Source: an uncultured Candidatus Saccharibacteria bacterium (lineage in GTDB: Bacteria > Patescibacteriota > Saccharimonadia > Saccharimonadales > Saccharimonadaceae). Taken from it: DNA of 61,951 bases. The notes below the pieces were generated by a model that was given only the letters and a program-made list of their open reading frames with translations, was not told where the DNA came from and did not search any database. The stretch is taken from positions 1 to 61,951 of the forward strand of contig CAMJLE010000003.1 of assembly GCA_946406665.1 (NCBI GenBank), read 5' to 3'. Below, one piece after another: positions 25,781 to 33,506 of this stretch. Each line of letters begins with the position of its first letter. Within the stretch, counting starts at the first letter, position 1. Position numbers and translations under genes: made by a program.

Positions 25781-27028
25781 ATGGAAGAAAAAGCTCGCTT
25801 TGCAGTAGGGTTAGATATTGGAACTAGTACGACCCGAGCCGTCATGGGCGCGATTGGCCGTGATGGGAAAATATCAGTTGTAGGCTATGGCGAAGTGCCC
25901 TCCGAGGGATTACGTCGTGGTGTTGTAAAGGAGCTAATGTCGCCTCCGCGGGTGATTGATACTTGTTTGCGTGCCGTTGAGGGGATGAGTGGCATAGAAG
26001 TAAATGATGCGACCGTGAATATTAACGGATCTCATATTGGTAGCACGAAAGTCGATGGCATGATAGCGGTCGGTGTTGCTGATCATGAAATTAATAATGA
26101 AGATATTGATCGGATAGCTGACGCCTCGATAGCGGGGAAGATCCCGGCAAATCGCGAGATTCTTTCTTTAGTTCCATATGAGTATATTTTAGACGGCCAA
26201 GGCGGTATAAAGGAGCCATTTGGCATGCATGGAGAGCGTCTAGAGCTCCGAGCGAATGTGATTTCTGCTTTGACTCCAGATTGCGATAACATTCAGAAGG
26301 CTTGCGAGGCGGGCAATTTACGCGTACGCGCATTGGAGCCGTCCGTAATAGCGGCGGCGCGAGCGGTGATTACGAATGCACAAAAAGAAAACGGCGTTGG
26401 CCTGGTTGATATGGGGAGCGCGACGACTGGCGTGGCAATTTACGACGAGGGCGAGCTACAGTTTGCTGGCGTAGTGCCAATTGGAAGCAATGATATAACA
26501 AATGATTTAGCTACGGTTTTGAAGACGATTCCAGAGATTGCAGAGGAGATTAAGCTTCGTTTTGCGTCTGCGAAATTCGGCGGTTCGGATAAGGATATCG
26601 TAATCAAGCGTGGGCGTGACGAATATCGTTTTGAGCGTAAGGAAGTCGATGAGGTAGTAGAGGCGCGTTTGGAAGAAATATTTGAGGGGGTGCGTAAGCT
26701 CTTGAAGCATGCGGGCTACGACAAGCGATTGCCGGAAGGATTAGTATTGGTTGGCGGCGGGTCAAAGTTGCGCGATATCGAGGTATATGCGCGAGATCAA
26801 GTTGAGCTTGCGGTACGCCTAGGGAAGCCCGAAGGCGTTTTGGGCGTGAGCGAGGAGATTATGAAGCCGGAGTTCGCAGTTGCGATTGGTTTAATGTATG
26901 CTGATGCAGAGATTCAGAGCAGTGATAGCGGCCGTAGTCTTAGCGACGTATTGTCTGGCGGCAAGAAGTCGAAGTCCGCAAAAGGTGGTGGCGGTTTCTT
27001 TGCGAGCCTACTAAAGAAGTTTAAGTAG
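25781..27028 (+). CDS. ftsA: Cell division protein FtsA
   Basis: VGLDIGTSTTRAVMG, VDMGSATTGVAIYDEG, LVGGGSKLRDIEVYA. Confidence 0.93.
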   Translation: MEEKARFAVGLDIGTSTTRAVMGAIGRDGKISVVGYGEVPSEGLRRGVVKELMSPPRVIDTCLRAVEGMSGIEVNDATVNINGSHIGSTKVDGMIAVGVADHEINNEDIDRIADASIAGKIPANREILSLVPYEYILDGQGGIKEPFGMHGERLELRANVISALTPDCDNIQKACEAGNLRVRALEPSVIAAARAVITNAQKENGVGLVDMGSATTGVAIYDEGELQFAGVVPIGSNDITNDLATVLKTIPEIAEEIKLRFASAKFGGSDKDIVIKRGRDEYRFERKEVDEVVEARLEEIFEGVRKLLKHAGYDKRLPEGLVLVGGGSKLRDIEVYARDQVELAVRLGKPEGVLGVSEEIMKPEFAVAIGLMYADAEIQSSDSGRSLSDVLSGGKKSKSAKGGGGFFASLLKKFK

Positions 27029-27107
27029 ACAAAGGTGGGAGTCTAGCAAAAAAGTTGTTCAGATGATACTATAAGATAAGAATTGAAGAAAAGTGAGGAG
27101 TTAATAC

Positions 27108-28349
27108 ATGCCTGAAGTCAAACCAAGTGAGGTGGAAAGCGCAGCTAGCATTAAGGTTATTGGTGTTGGCGGTGCTGGCGGTTCTGCCGTAAATCGTATG
27201 CGCGATGCCGGTCTGAGCGGTGTCGAGTTTATTGCAATGAATACCGATGCGCAGGCTTTACATAATTCAAAGGCGGACGTCAAAGTACATCTTGGGCATG
27301 AGACCACGAATGGACTTGGTGCTGGTGCCGATCCGACTGTGGGCGAACGTGCGGCGGAGGAAAGCCGCGAAGAGATCAAGAACTCTCTCACTGGCGCAGA
27401 TATGGCATTTATTACCTTTGGCGCAGGTGGCGGTACTGGTTCGGGTGCAGGCTATATTGTGGCAGAAGAGGCGCGTAAGCAGGATATTTTGGCGGTAGGC
27501 GTGGTAACAAAGCCGTTTTCGTTCGAAGGCGCAAAGCGCAAAGCGAATGCTGATTGGGCGATTGAGCGTTTGGCGCGCAATGTTGATGCTTTAATTACGA
27601 TTCCCAACGATCGTTTGCTGCAGACCATTGACCAGCGCACGCCAATTCTTGAGACTTTTAAGATTGCAGACGAAGTGCTCCGACAGGGCGTGCAAGGCAT
27701 TTCAGAATTGATTACCGAACATTCTTTGATTAATCTGGACTTTGCCGACGTGAAGGCAATTATGAAGGATGCCGGTTCGGCCTTGATGGGAATTGGTCGC
27801 GCTTCTGGCGAGAATCGTGCTAGCATTGCGGCGCAACAGGCAATTGAATCGCCGTTGATCGAAGTATCCATCGATGGTGCGCGTGGTGTATTGTTCTCGA
27901 TTGCTGGCGGCTACGATGTGACGATGGACGAAATGCGCGAAGCTGCAGAGCTTATTACGGCGAGCGTTAGCCCGGATGCGAATATTATTTGGGGTGCGTC
28001 GGTTCGTCCAGAGCTTGAGGATGAAATTATCGTTACGGTTGTGGCGACGGGCTTTGATTCTGAATATTATCGCGATGATCCACGAGCGCAAGAATATGGC
28101 CATAATGCAGCCGAAGCTATTGCGTCAGTAAAGCCTGAGAATTTGACGGAGCCGAGCCAGACAATGGCCGATCCCGTGAAAGAGGCCGAGAAGAAGAGCG
28201 AGAAGCTAGAATCAGAGAGTCAGAGCGCAGATTTCGCCGAAGCGACAACTGTAAACATGTGGGATAATATTCGCACTGATAATAGCGGTAGCGATGATGA
28301 TAGTGATATTCCGGCAATCTTGAGGCGCCGTAAGAAGAATAAAGACTAG
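27108..28349 (+). CDS. ftsZ: Cell division protein FtsZ
   Basis: VIGVGGAGGSAVNRM, NTDAQALH, FGAGGGTGSGAGYIVAE. Confidence 0.97.
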   Translation: MPEVKPSEVESAASIKVIGVGGAGGSAVNRMRDAGLSGVEFIAMNTDAQALHNSKADVKVHLGHETTNGLGAGADPTVGERAAEESREEIKNSLTGADMAFITFGAGGGTGSGAGYIVAEEARKQDILAVGVVTKPFSFEGAKRKANADWAIERLARNVDALITIPNDRLLQTIDQRTPILETFKIADEVLRQGVQGISELITEHSLINLDFADVKAIMKDAGSALMGIGRASGENRASIAAQQAIESPLIEVSIDGARGVLFSIAGGYDVTMDEMREAAELITASVSPDANIIWGASVRPELEDEIIVTVVATGFDSEYYRDDPRAQEYGHNAAEAIASVKPENLTEPSQTMADPVKEAEKKSEKLESESQSADFAEATTVNMWDNIRTDNSGSDDDSDIPAILRRRKKNKD

Positions 28350-28359
28350 GAGGCCTGCC

Positions 28360-28833
28360 ATGAGCCATTTGAAGATTGGCGAAAGTAAGGTTATCGAGAG
28401 TCGCGAATCGCAGGACGGTACGACAATTCGCCGTCGCAGGGTATCTTTGGATGGGAAACATCGCTTTACGACATATGAGCGGATTGAGCGCCCTGGTCTG
28501 ATGGTAAAAAAGCGTAGCGGTTCGCGAGAGGTGTTTGATCGCGATAAACTAGCGAAGGCTATCCGGAACAGTGTCGGCAAATATTTCAATAGCGACTTAG
28601 ACGTACAGAATATCGTAGATCGGGTTGAGGATTTGATTTACGAGAAGGGGAAGGACGAAATCCCTTCAAGCGCAATCGGTGAAATAATTCTTGAGGTTCT
28701 ATCCGAGACGAATGAAATGGCTTACGTGCGCTTTGCGAGCGTATTTAAGGAGTTTAAATCGCTTGACGATTTGGAACGTAGCATAGCAGAGCAGCGAGAG
28801 CGGATGAAGCAACGTAAGGAAATGGAGAAATAA
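28360..28833 (+). CDS. nrdR: NrdR-like repressor (ATP-cone) with cysteine-free N-terminus
   Basis: ESRESQDGTTIRRRRVSLDGKHRFTTYER...VKKRSGSREVFDRDKLAKAI...PSSAIGEIILEVL...AYVRFASVFKEF. Confidence 0.9.
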   Translation: MSHLKIGESKVIESRESQDGTTIRRRRVSLDGKHRFTTYERIERPGLMVKKRSGSREVFDRDKLAKAIRNSVGKYFNSDLDVQNIVDRVEDLIYEKGKDEIPSSAIGEIILEVLSETNEMAYVRFASVFKEFKSLDDLERSIAEQRERMKQRKEMEK

Positions 28834-28836
28834 AAT

Positions 28837-29103
28837 ATGAGGGTGGTAGTAGTTTGGCGCGAAGAGAGTGATTACGCGAGGAGCGTGATTGAGTGGTTGC
28901 ACGATTGCGAGCGAAGGTTGGGGGCTGGACCAGAGAGTCTTTCGCCAGATGAGCCTGGCGGCGAGAGTCTATGTAAGGCGTATGACATCGTTGAGTATCC
29001 ATCGATTGTGGCATTGGATGATGATGGGAGGTTGATTCAGATGTGGCGAGGGCGAGATTTGCCACGTATCGACGATGTTGCATACTATTTATTGAAAAGC
29101 TAA
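28837..29103 (+). CDS. Thioredoxin-fold-like protein lacking CxxC
   Basis: CKAYDIVEYPSIVALDDDGRLIQMWRG pattern. Confidence 0.6.
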   Translation: MRVVVVWREESDYARSVIEWLHDCERRLGAGPESLSPDEPGGESLCKAYDIVEYPSIVALDDDGRLIQMWRGRDLPRIDDVAYYLLKS

Positions 29104-29115
29104 TAGGATTTGATA

Positions 29116-29142
29116 TTGACTTTTTGAAAAATAGCGTATAAT
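29116..29142 (+). promoter_or_regulatory. Promoter followed by an early terminator-like hairpin (29156-29180)
   Basis: TTGACT-15-TATAAT; ACGTAGCC-gtagt-GGCTGCGTTTTT. Confidence 0.5.
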
Positions 29143-29246
29143 AGGTAACAGATGACGTAGCCGTAGTGGCTGCGTTTTTGTAATATAGGTTAGTAGTAGA
29201 GTAGTAATCGACGGTGTCTTCATGAACAGAGGGGGGTGAAGAAATA

Positions 29247-29618
29247 ATGTCAGTATTAGGTTTATTTGCAGTATTTATCGGATTGGTTGTGTTTGTTTGT
29301 CTGATCAGCAGGCTGTCTGACGGAGTATGCGGTGGCGACAGGATAAATTTGAGATATGAGGGGTGGTATTTGCAACTGCCATCTCAATGTAGCAAAGACG
29401 AGTCGGCGCATATAAACCTATGGGGGCCTGCGGGAAATGGCTATGGATCTATTTGCTATGGCGCTATTAATATAGGGGGTGCCGATAGCACGTTCGGGCC
29501 AAATCGGGCGGGTATTCCTGGCGTAAGCCGGGAGGTATTTATGGAGGCTATGGCCATGGCTGGCAGATATGAGATTCCCCTACGTAGAGAGTACTATAAG
29601 CGGTCTGATCGACATTAG
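29247..29618 (+). CDS. Small secreted/membrane-anchored hypothetical protein
   Basis: N-terminal hydrophobic segment; GGGGGG SD. Confidence 0.55.
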   Translation: MSVLGLFAVFIGLVVFVCLISRLSDGVCGGDRINLRYEGWYLQLPSQCSKDESAHINLWGPAGNGYGSICYGAINIGGADSTFGPNRAGIPGVSREVFMEAMAMAGRYEIPLRREYYKRSDRH

Positions 29619-29707
29619 CCGAAAAGTATGGGTATTCTCTGAAACAGAGGGTGTCAGCGGCGTTCCGGCTCATCGGCGTTTTGCTATTCTGTTGCGAATA
29701 GCCAAAT

Positions 29708-29735
29708 ACCCGGGGAGTACCCCCGGGTTTTTTGT
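29708..29735 (+). terminator. Intrinsic terminator upstream of ileS promoter
   Basis: CCCGGGG-AGTA-CCCCCGGGTTTTTT. Confidence 0.75.
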
Positions 29736-29764
29736 TTTCTGAACAAATATGATATAATGCAAGC

Positions 29765-29943
29765 ATAAAGCGTTTGAGCAGCTATCAACTGCGAGCTGGC
29801 GAAAGAACGATGTAGCTAGTGCGAGAAGTTATGTCTAGTAGAATCGCCCGTGATTCTGCGTAAAAGAGCAATTGAGTGCCAGTTAATCTGGAAATTGGAT
29901 GGTACCGCTCTGAGGAGTTCCAATGAAAGTTGGAATTTTTTTA
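29765..29943 (+). promoter_or_regulatory. T-box-like riboswitch leader of ileS
   Basis: TATAAT at 29753; TTGGATGGTACCGCTC antiterminator (TGGTACC 29900-29906); hairpin GTAGAATC/GATTCTGC; terminator AGTTCCAA-tgaaag-TTGGAATTTTTTTT; possible ATC specifier 29784-29786. Confidence 0.75.
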
Positions 29944-29967
29944 TTCGAAAGAAAGGAGTGTGTGGGC

Positions 29968-32871
29968 GTGAAATATAAATATGGTGTACGACGGCGGGCG
30001 AGTGAATATGAAAAAGCCTTAGTTGAGTACTGGAAGAAAAATAAAACGTTCGAAAAGTCTGTAGAGAATCGTTCGATTGATGATTCTTATGTGTTTTATG
30101 ATGGTCCACCATTTATTACGGGCAATCCTCACCATGGCACTTTGTTGTCTTCGATTGTGAAGGATGCAGTGCCGCGCTATTGGACAATGAACGGTAAGCG
30201 CGTGGAGCGCCGTTGGGGTTGGGATTGTCATGGCTTGCCGGCAGAAAATTTCGTAGAGAAGCAGCTAGGCATTACGGATAGGCGCGAGATCGGTACGAAG
30301 ATTTCGCTCGAAGATTATATTATTAAGGCACGTGAGTCGATGGTAGCTAACTCGGAGACTTGGCGTAGCACGATTGACCGAATCGGCCGTTGGGTAGATT
30401 TTGATAATTGTTACCGCACGATGAATAAGGATTTCATGGAGTCGGTTTGGTGGGCTTTCAAGACTCTTTATGAGAAAGGCAAGATCTATGAGGGCGAAAA
30501 GGTCTTGATGTATGATACGAAGTTCGCAACGCCGGTCTCGAAAGCCGAAGTGACGATGGATAACGATGCGTATCAGACGGTGACGGACCCGAGTGCGTAC
30601 GTGAAGTTTAAACTAGTAGATCGTGATGAATGTGTGTTAGCCTGGACAACGACGCCGTGGACTTTGCCGGCAAACATGGCGCTAGCAGTGTCTAAGAAGC
30701 TCAAATATGGCCTGTACGACGTTGAAGGCGAGAAAATGGTTATGGCTAAGGATTTAGCGAAAAAACTCGTTGGAGAGGACGCTAAGGCCCTTAAAACGTA
30801 TTCTGGAAGCGACCTGGAGGGCCTAAAATACGTGCCGTTGTTTGATATGGATGACGAGATCTCGCGTGATGAAAATGCGCACAAGATTTGGGCTGCAGAT
30901 TTCGTTTCGGCAGAGGATGGTACGGGTATTGTCCATATTGCGCCAGCCTATGGCGAGGACGACTTTGCGCTAGGCAAAAAGAATCACATTCCGGTGCGCC
31001 ATACGATAGACGACAATGGTTATTATTTCCCAGAATGGGCAGAGAAATTGCACGAAATTGGCGTACGCGATACGGACGAAGATGGTCTTGAGGTGTGGGC
31101 GGCAAACAAGTTTATTGCCAAGTGTCTGGAAGAAAAGGGTGTCATCTGGAAGATTGAGTATATCAAGCACGAGTATCCGTTTAACCCGCGCAGTAAGCAG
31201 CGTATTATGTATCGGGCGATTCCGAGCTGGTTCTTCGACATTGAAGGCAGCAAGCCATTGATGCTGGAGAAGAACGAAGATATCAATTGGTTCCCGGCGC
31301 ATTTGAAATATGGACGCTTTGCGAAGAATATAGAGCAGGCGCCAGATTGGAATTTGAGCCGTGATCGTTTTTGGGCAACGGCGATGCCGGTTTGGCGAGG
31401 AGATAAGGGTACATTGAAGGTAGTTGGCTCGTATGATGAGTTGTATGAACTATCTGGTGCGCGACTCGAGGATTACCATCGTCCATGGGTGGATGAGATT
31501 GAATTTGATATAGACGGTGAGCACTTTAAGCGGGTAGATAAGGTGTTGGATTGCTGGTTTGAATCTGGCTCGATGCCGTTTGCGCAGTTGCATTATCCGT
31601 TCGAAAACAAGGAAAAGTTTGAAAAGAATTATCCAGCAGACTTTATCGTTGAATATGTCGGTCAGGTACGAGCGTGGTTTTACTATGTCCATGCCGTAAA
31701 TACTGCACTGTTTGGCGAGTGCGCTTATAAGAATGTGATTACGACTGGAACATTGGCTGGTAATGATGGGCGTAAGATGAGCAAGTCGCTTGGTAACTAT
31801 ACGGATCCAAATGAGTTAATGGATAAGTTCTCAGCGGATGCCTTGCGTTTTCAGTTGCTGTCTAGCCCAGTACTAGCGGGTGAAGATTTCGCCTTGTTAG
31901 ATAAGGACGTATCAGATGTGGCGCGCAAGCTGACAATGATCTGGAATGTCTATGATTTCTTTACGATGTATGCGGAAGTTGATGGCTGGGATCCGAAAGA
32001 TAGTTGGAGACCATCCGGCAAGACAACCTTTGGTGATTTGAAGAATCCGCTTGATCGTTGGATTATTTCGCGCTTGCACGAGCTGAAGAGTGAAGTAATA
32101 GAAGGCATGGATCAATATAATATACCGAAGGCATTGGCAGGCGTATTGCCGTTTATTGATGATCTTTCGAACTGGTTTGTGCGCCGTTCGCGTCGTCGTT
32201 TCTGGAAATCTGAAGACGATGGAGATAAGGCAGAGGCATATTGGACTCTATATACGGTGTTAGTGAAATTCGCGGCAGTCGTGGCACCATTTGTGCCTTT
32301 CTTGGCAGAAGAGCTCTGGCTAAACATGACGGGCGGCGAAGAGGGTGAGTCGGTACATTTATTGAATTATCCGAAGAATGTGGAAGTTGATCAGAAGGTG
32401 CTTGATGATATGGCGCGTTGTCGCGAGATTATAACGGAGGGGCTAGCGCAACGGATGGTGCGCGATGATGGTTTTGGGCAGATTAAGGTACGCCAGCCAT
32501 TGGCTCGTCTGACTTACGGCGGTGAAAAACTGGACGATTTCTACGAAAAGATCATTGCCGAAGAGGTAAATGTCAAAAAAGTTGTACATGGAAAAGAATT
32601 AGTACTCGACAAAAAGTTAACGAAAACATTACGCGAGGAAGGATTTGTTCGCGAATTGATTCGTTTTGTTCAGGCTGCACGTAAAAAAGCAGGACTGAAT
32701 GTCGATGATAGGATAAAGCTTGCCGTATCGGTTAAGATTCCGCAAAAGCATCTAGAAATGCTAAAGAATGAAGTTCTAGCAATAGATTTTGATCCAGAGG
32801 GCAATTATAGCTATGACGAGATCGTGAAGGTCGATGGGGAGAATGTAACAATTTCGCTCGAAAAAGCCTAG
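29968..32871 (+). CDS. ileS: Isoleucyl-tRNA synthetase (GTG start with AAAGGAG SD)
   Basis: PPFITGNPHHGTLL (HIGH), GWDCHGLPAE, DGRKMSKSLGNY (KMSKS). Confidence 0.95.
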   Translation: MKYKYGVRRRASEYEKALVEYWKKNKTFEKSVENRSIDDSYVFYDGPPFITGNPHHGTLLSSIVKDAVPRYWTMNGKRVERRWGWDCHGLPAENFVEKQLGITDRREIGTKISLEDYIIKARESMVANSETWRSTIDRIGRWVDFDNCYRTMNKDFMESVWWAFKTLYEKGKIYEGEKVLMYDTKFATPVSKAEVTMDNDAYQTVTDPSAYVKFKLVDRDECVLAWTTTPWTLPANMALAVSKKLKYGLYDVEGEKMVMAKDLAKKLVGEDAKALKTYSGSDLEGLKYVPLFDMDDEISRDENAHKIWAADFVSAEDGTGIVHIAPAYGEDDFALGKKNHIPVRHTIDDNGYYFPEWAEKLHEIGVRDTDEDGLEVWAANKFIAKCLEEKGVIWKIEYIKHEYPFNPRSKQRIMYRAIPSWFFDIEGSKPLMLEKNEDINWFPAHLKYGRFAKNIEQAPDWNLSRDRFWATAMPVWRGDKGTLKVVGSYDELYELSGARLEDYHRPWVDEIEFDIDGEHFKRVDKVLDCWFESGSMPFAQLHYPFENKEKFEKNYPADFIVEYVGQVRAWFYYVHAVNTALFGECAYKNVITTGTLAGNDGRKMSKSLGNYTDPNELMDKFSADALRFQLLSSPVLAGEDFALLDKDVSDVARKLTMIWNVYDFFTMYAEVDGWDPKDSWRPSGKTTFGDLKNPLDRWIISRLHELKSEVIEGMDQYNIPKALAGVLPFIDDLSNWFVRRSRRRFWKSEDDGDKAEAYWTLYTVLVKFAAVVAPFVPFLAEELWLNMTGGEEGESVHLLNYPKNVEVDQKVLDDMARCREIITEGLAQRMVRDDGFGQIKVRQPLARLTYGGEKLDDFYEKIIAEEVNVKKVVHGKELVLDKKLTKTLREEGFVRELIRFVQAARKKAGLNVDDRIKLAVSVKIPQKHLEMLKNEVLAIDFDPEGNYSYDEIVKVDGENVTISLEKA

Positions 32872-32880
32872 CTTCGAAAG

Positions 32881-32920
32881 GTGAATACCCGCTGCGTGAT
32901 ATAATGTGGCGGGTATTTTG
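32881..32920 (+). terminator. ileS terminator
   Basis: AATACCCGC...GCGGGTATTTT. Confidence 0.7.
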
Positions 32921-32997
32921 GTGGGGCACAATAATATTTTTTGACAATTTCAAGAGGGCTTTGACCTCTGTTAAATTTGACAAATTGCAACAAATGA

Positions 32998-33042
32998 AGC
33001 ATAAGCATGCTTGACAAAAAAGCATAAGTGTGATAGCATAAG
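32998..33042 (+). promoter_or_regulatory. Promoter region with three AGCATAAG repeats
   Basis: TTGACA (33011)-17-TAGCAT (33034); AGCATAAG at 32998, 33021, 33035. Confidence 0.65.
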
Positions 33043-33132
33043 GACAGTTGGAACGAAAAACCAACACAAAAAAGAAAACAAATTCCAAATCGGGTATAGG
33101 AATAGTTCAAAGATAGAAAGGAAAAACAAATA

Positions 33133-33402
33133 ATGAGTAAATATGAAACTATGACTATCCCGGAAGATGCTGACGGTGTCGTGAATGACGAAAAAGCATT
33201 TAAAAAACAAAAAGAAACAAACGAGGCTCAGCTTCAAGAAGAAATTAAAGAAGCGAGCAAACTAGGCGAGTTACGCTACGAAGATTTAAAGATGAGTTTC
33301 GTCAAAAACGACAAGAAAATAGACGTAGAGATAGCAAAACGTAAGCCAATATTAGGCAAACGTGGTAGGGGATTGCTACAGATTGCTAGCCTATTTTCCT
33401 AA
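33133..33402 (+). CDS. Small charged hypothetical protein
   Basis: ORF with AAAGGA SD, flanked by promoter and terminator. Confidence 0.6.
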   Translation: MSKYETMTIPEDADGVVNDEKAFKKQKETNEAQLQEEIKEASKLGELRYEDLKMSFVKNDKKIDVEIAKRKPILGKRGRGLLQIASLFS

Positions 33403-33461
33403 TAGAAGCGCAAAGATTATAAGATAAGGAGTATGCCTATAAGATAAAAATAAACAGTATT

Positions 33462-33497
33462 AAAAAGAGACCATGCGACTAGACCTGGTCTCTTTTT
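33462..33497 (+). terminator. Intrinsic terminator
   Basis: AAAAAGAGACCA...TGGTCTCTTTTTT. Confidence 0.85.
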
Positions 33498-33506
33498 TGT
33501 TTTCGT

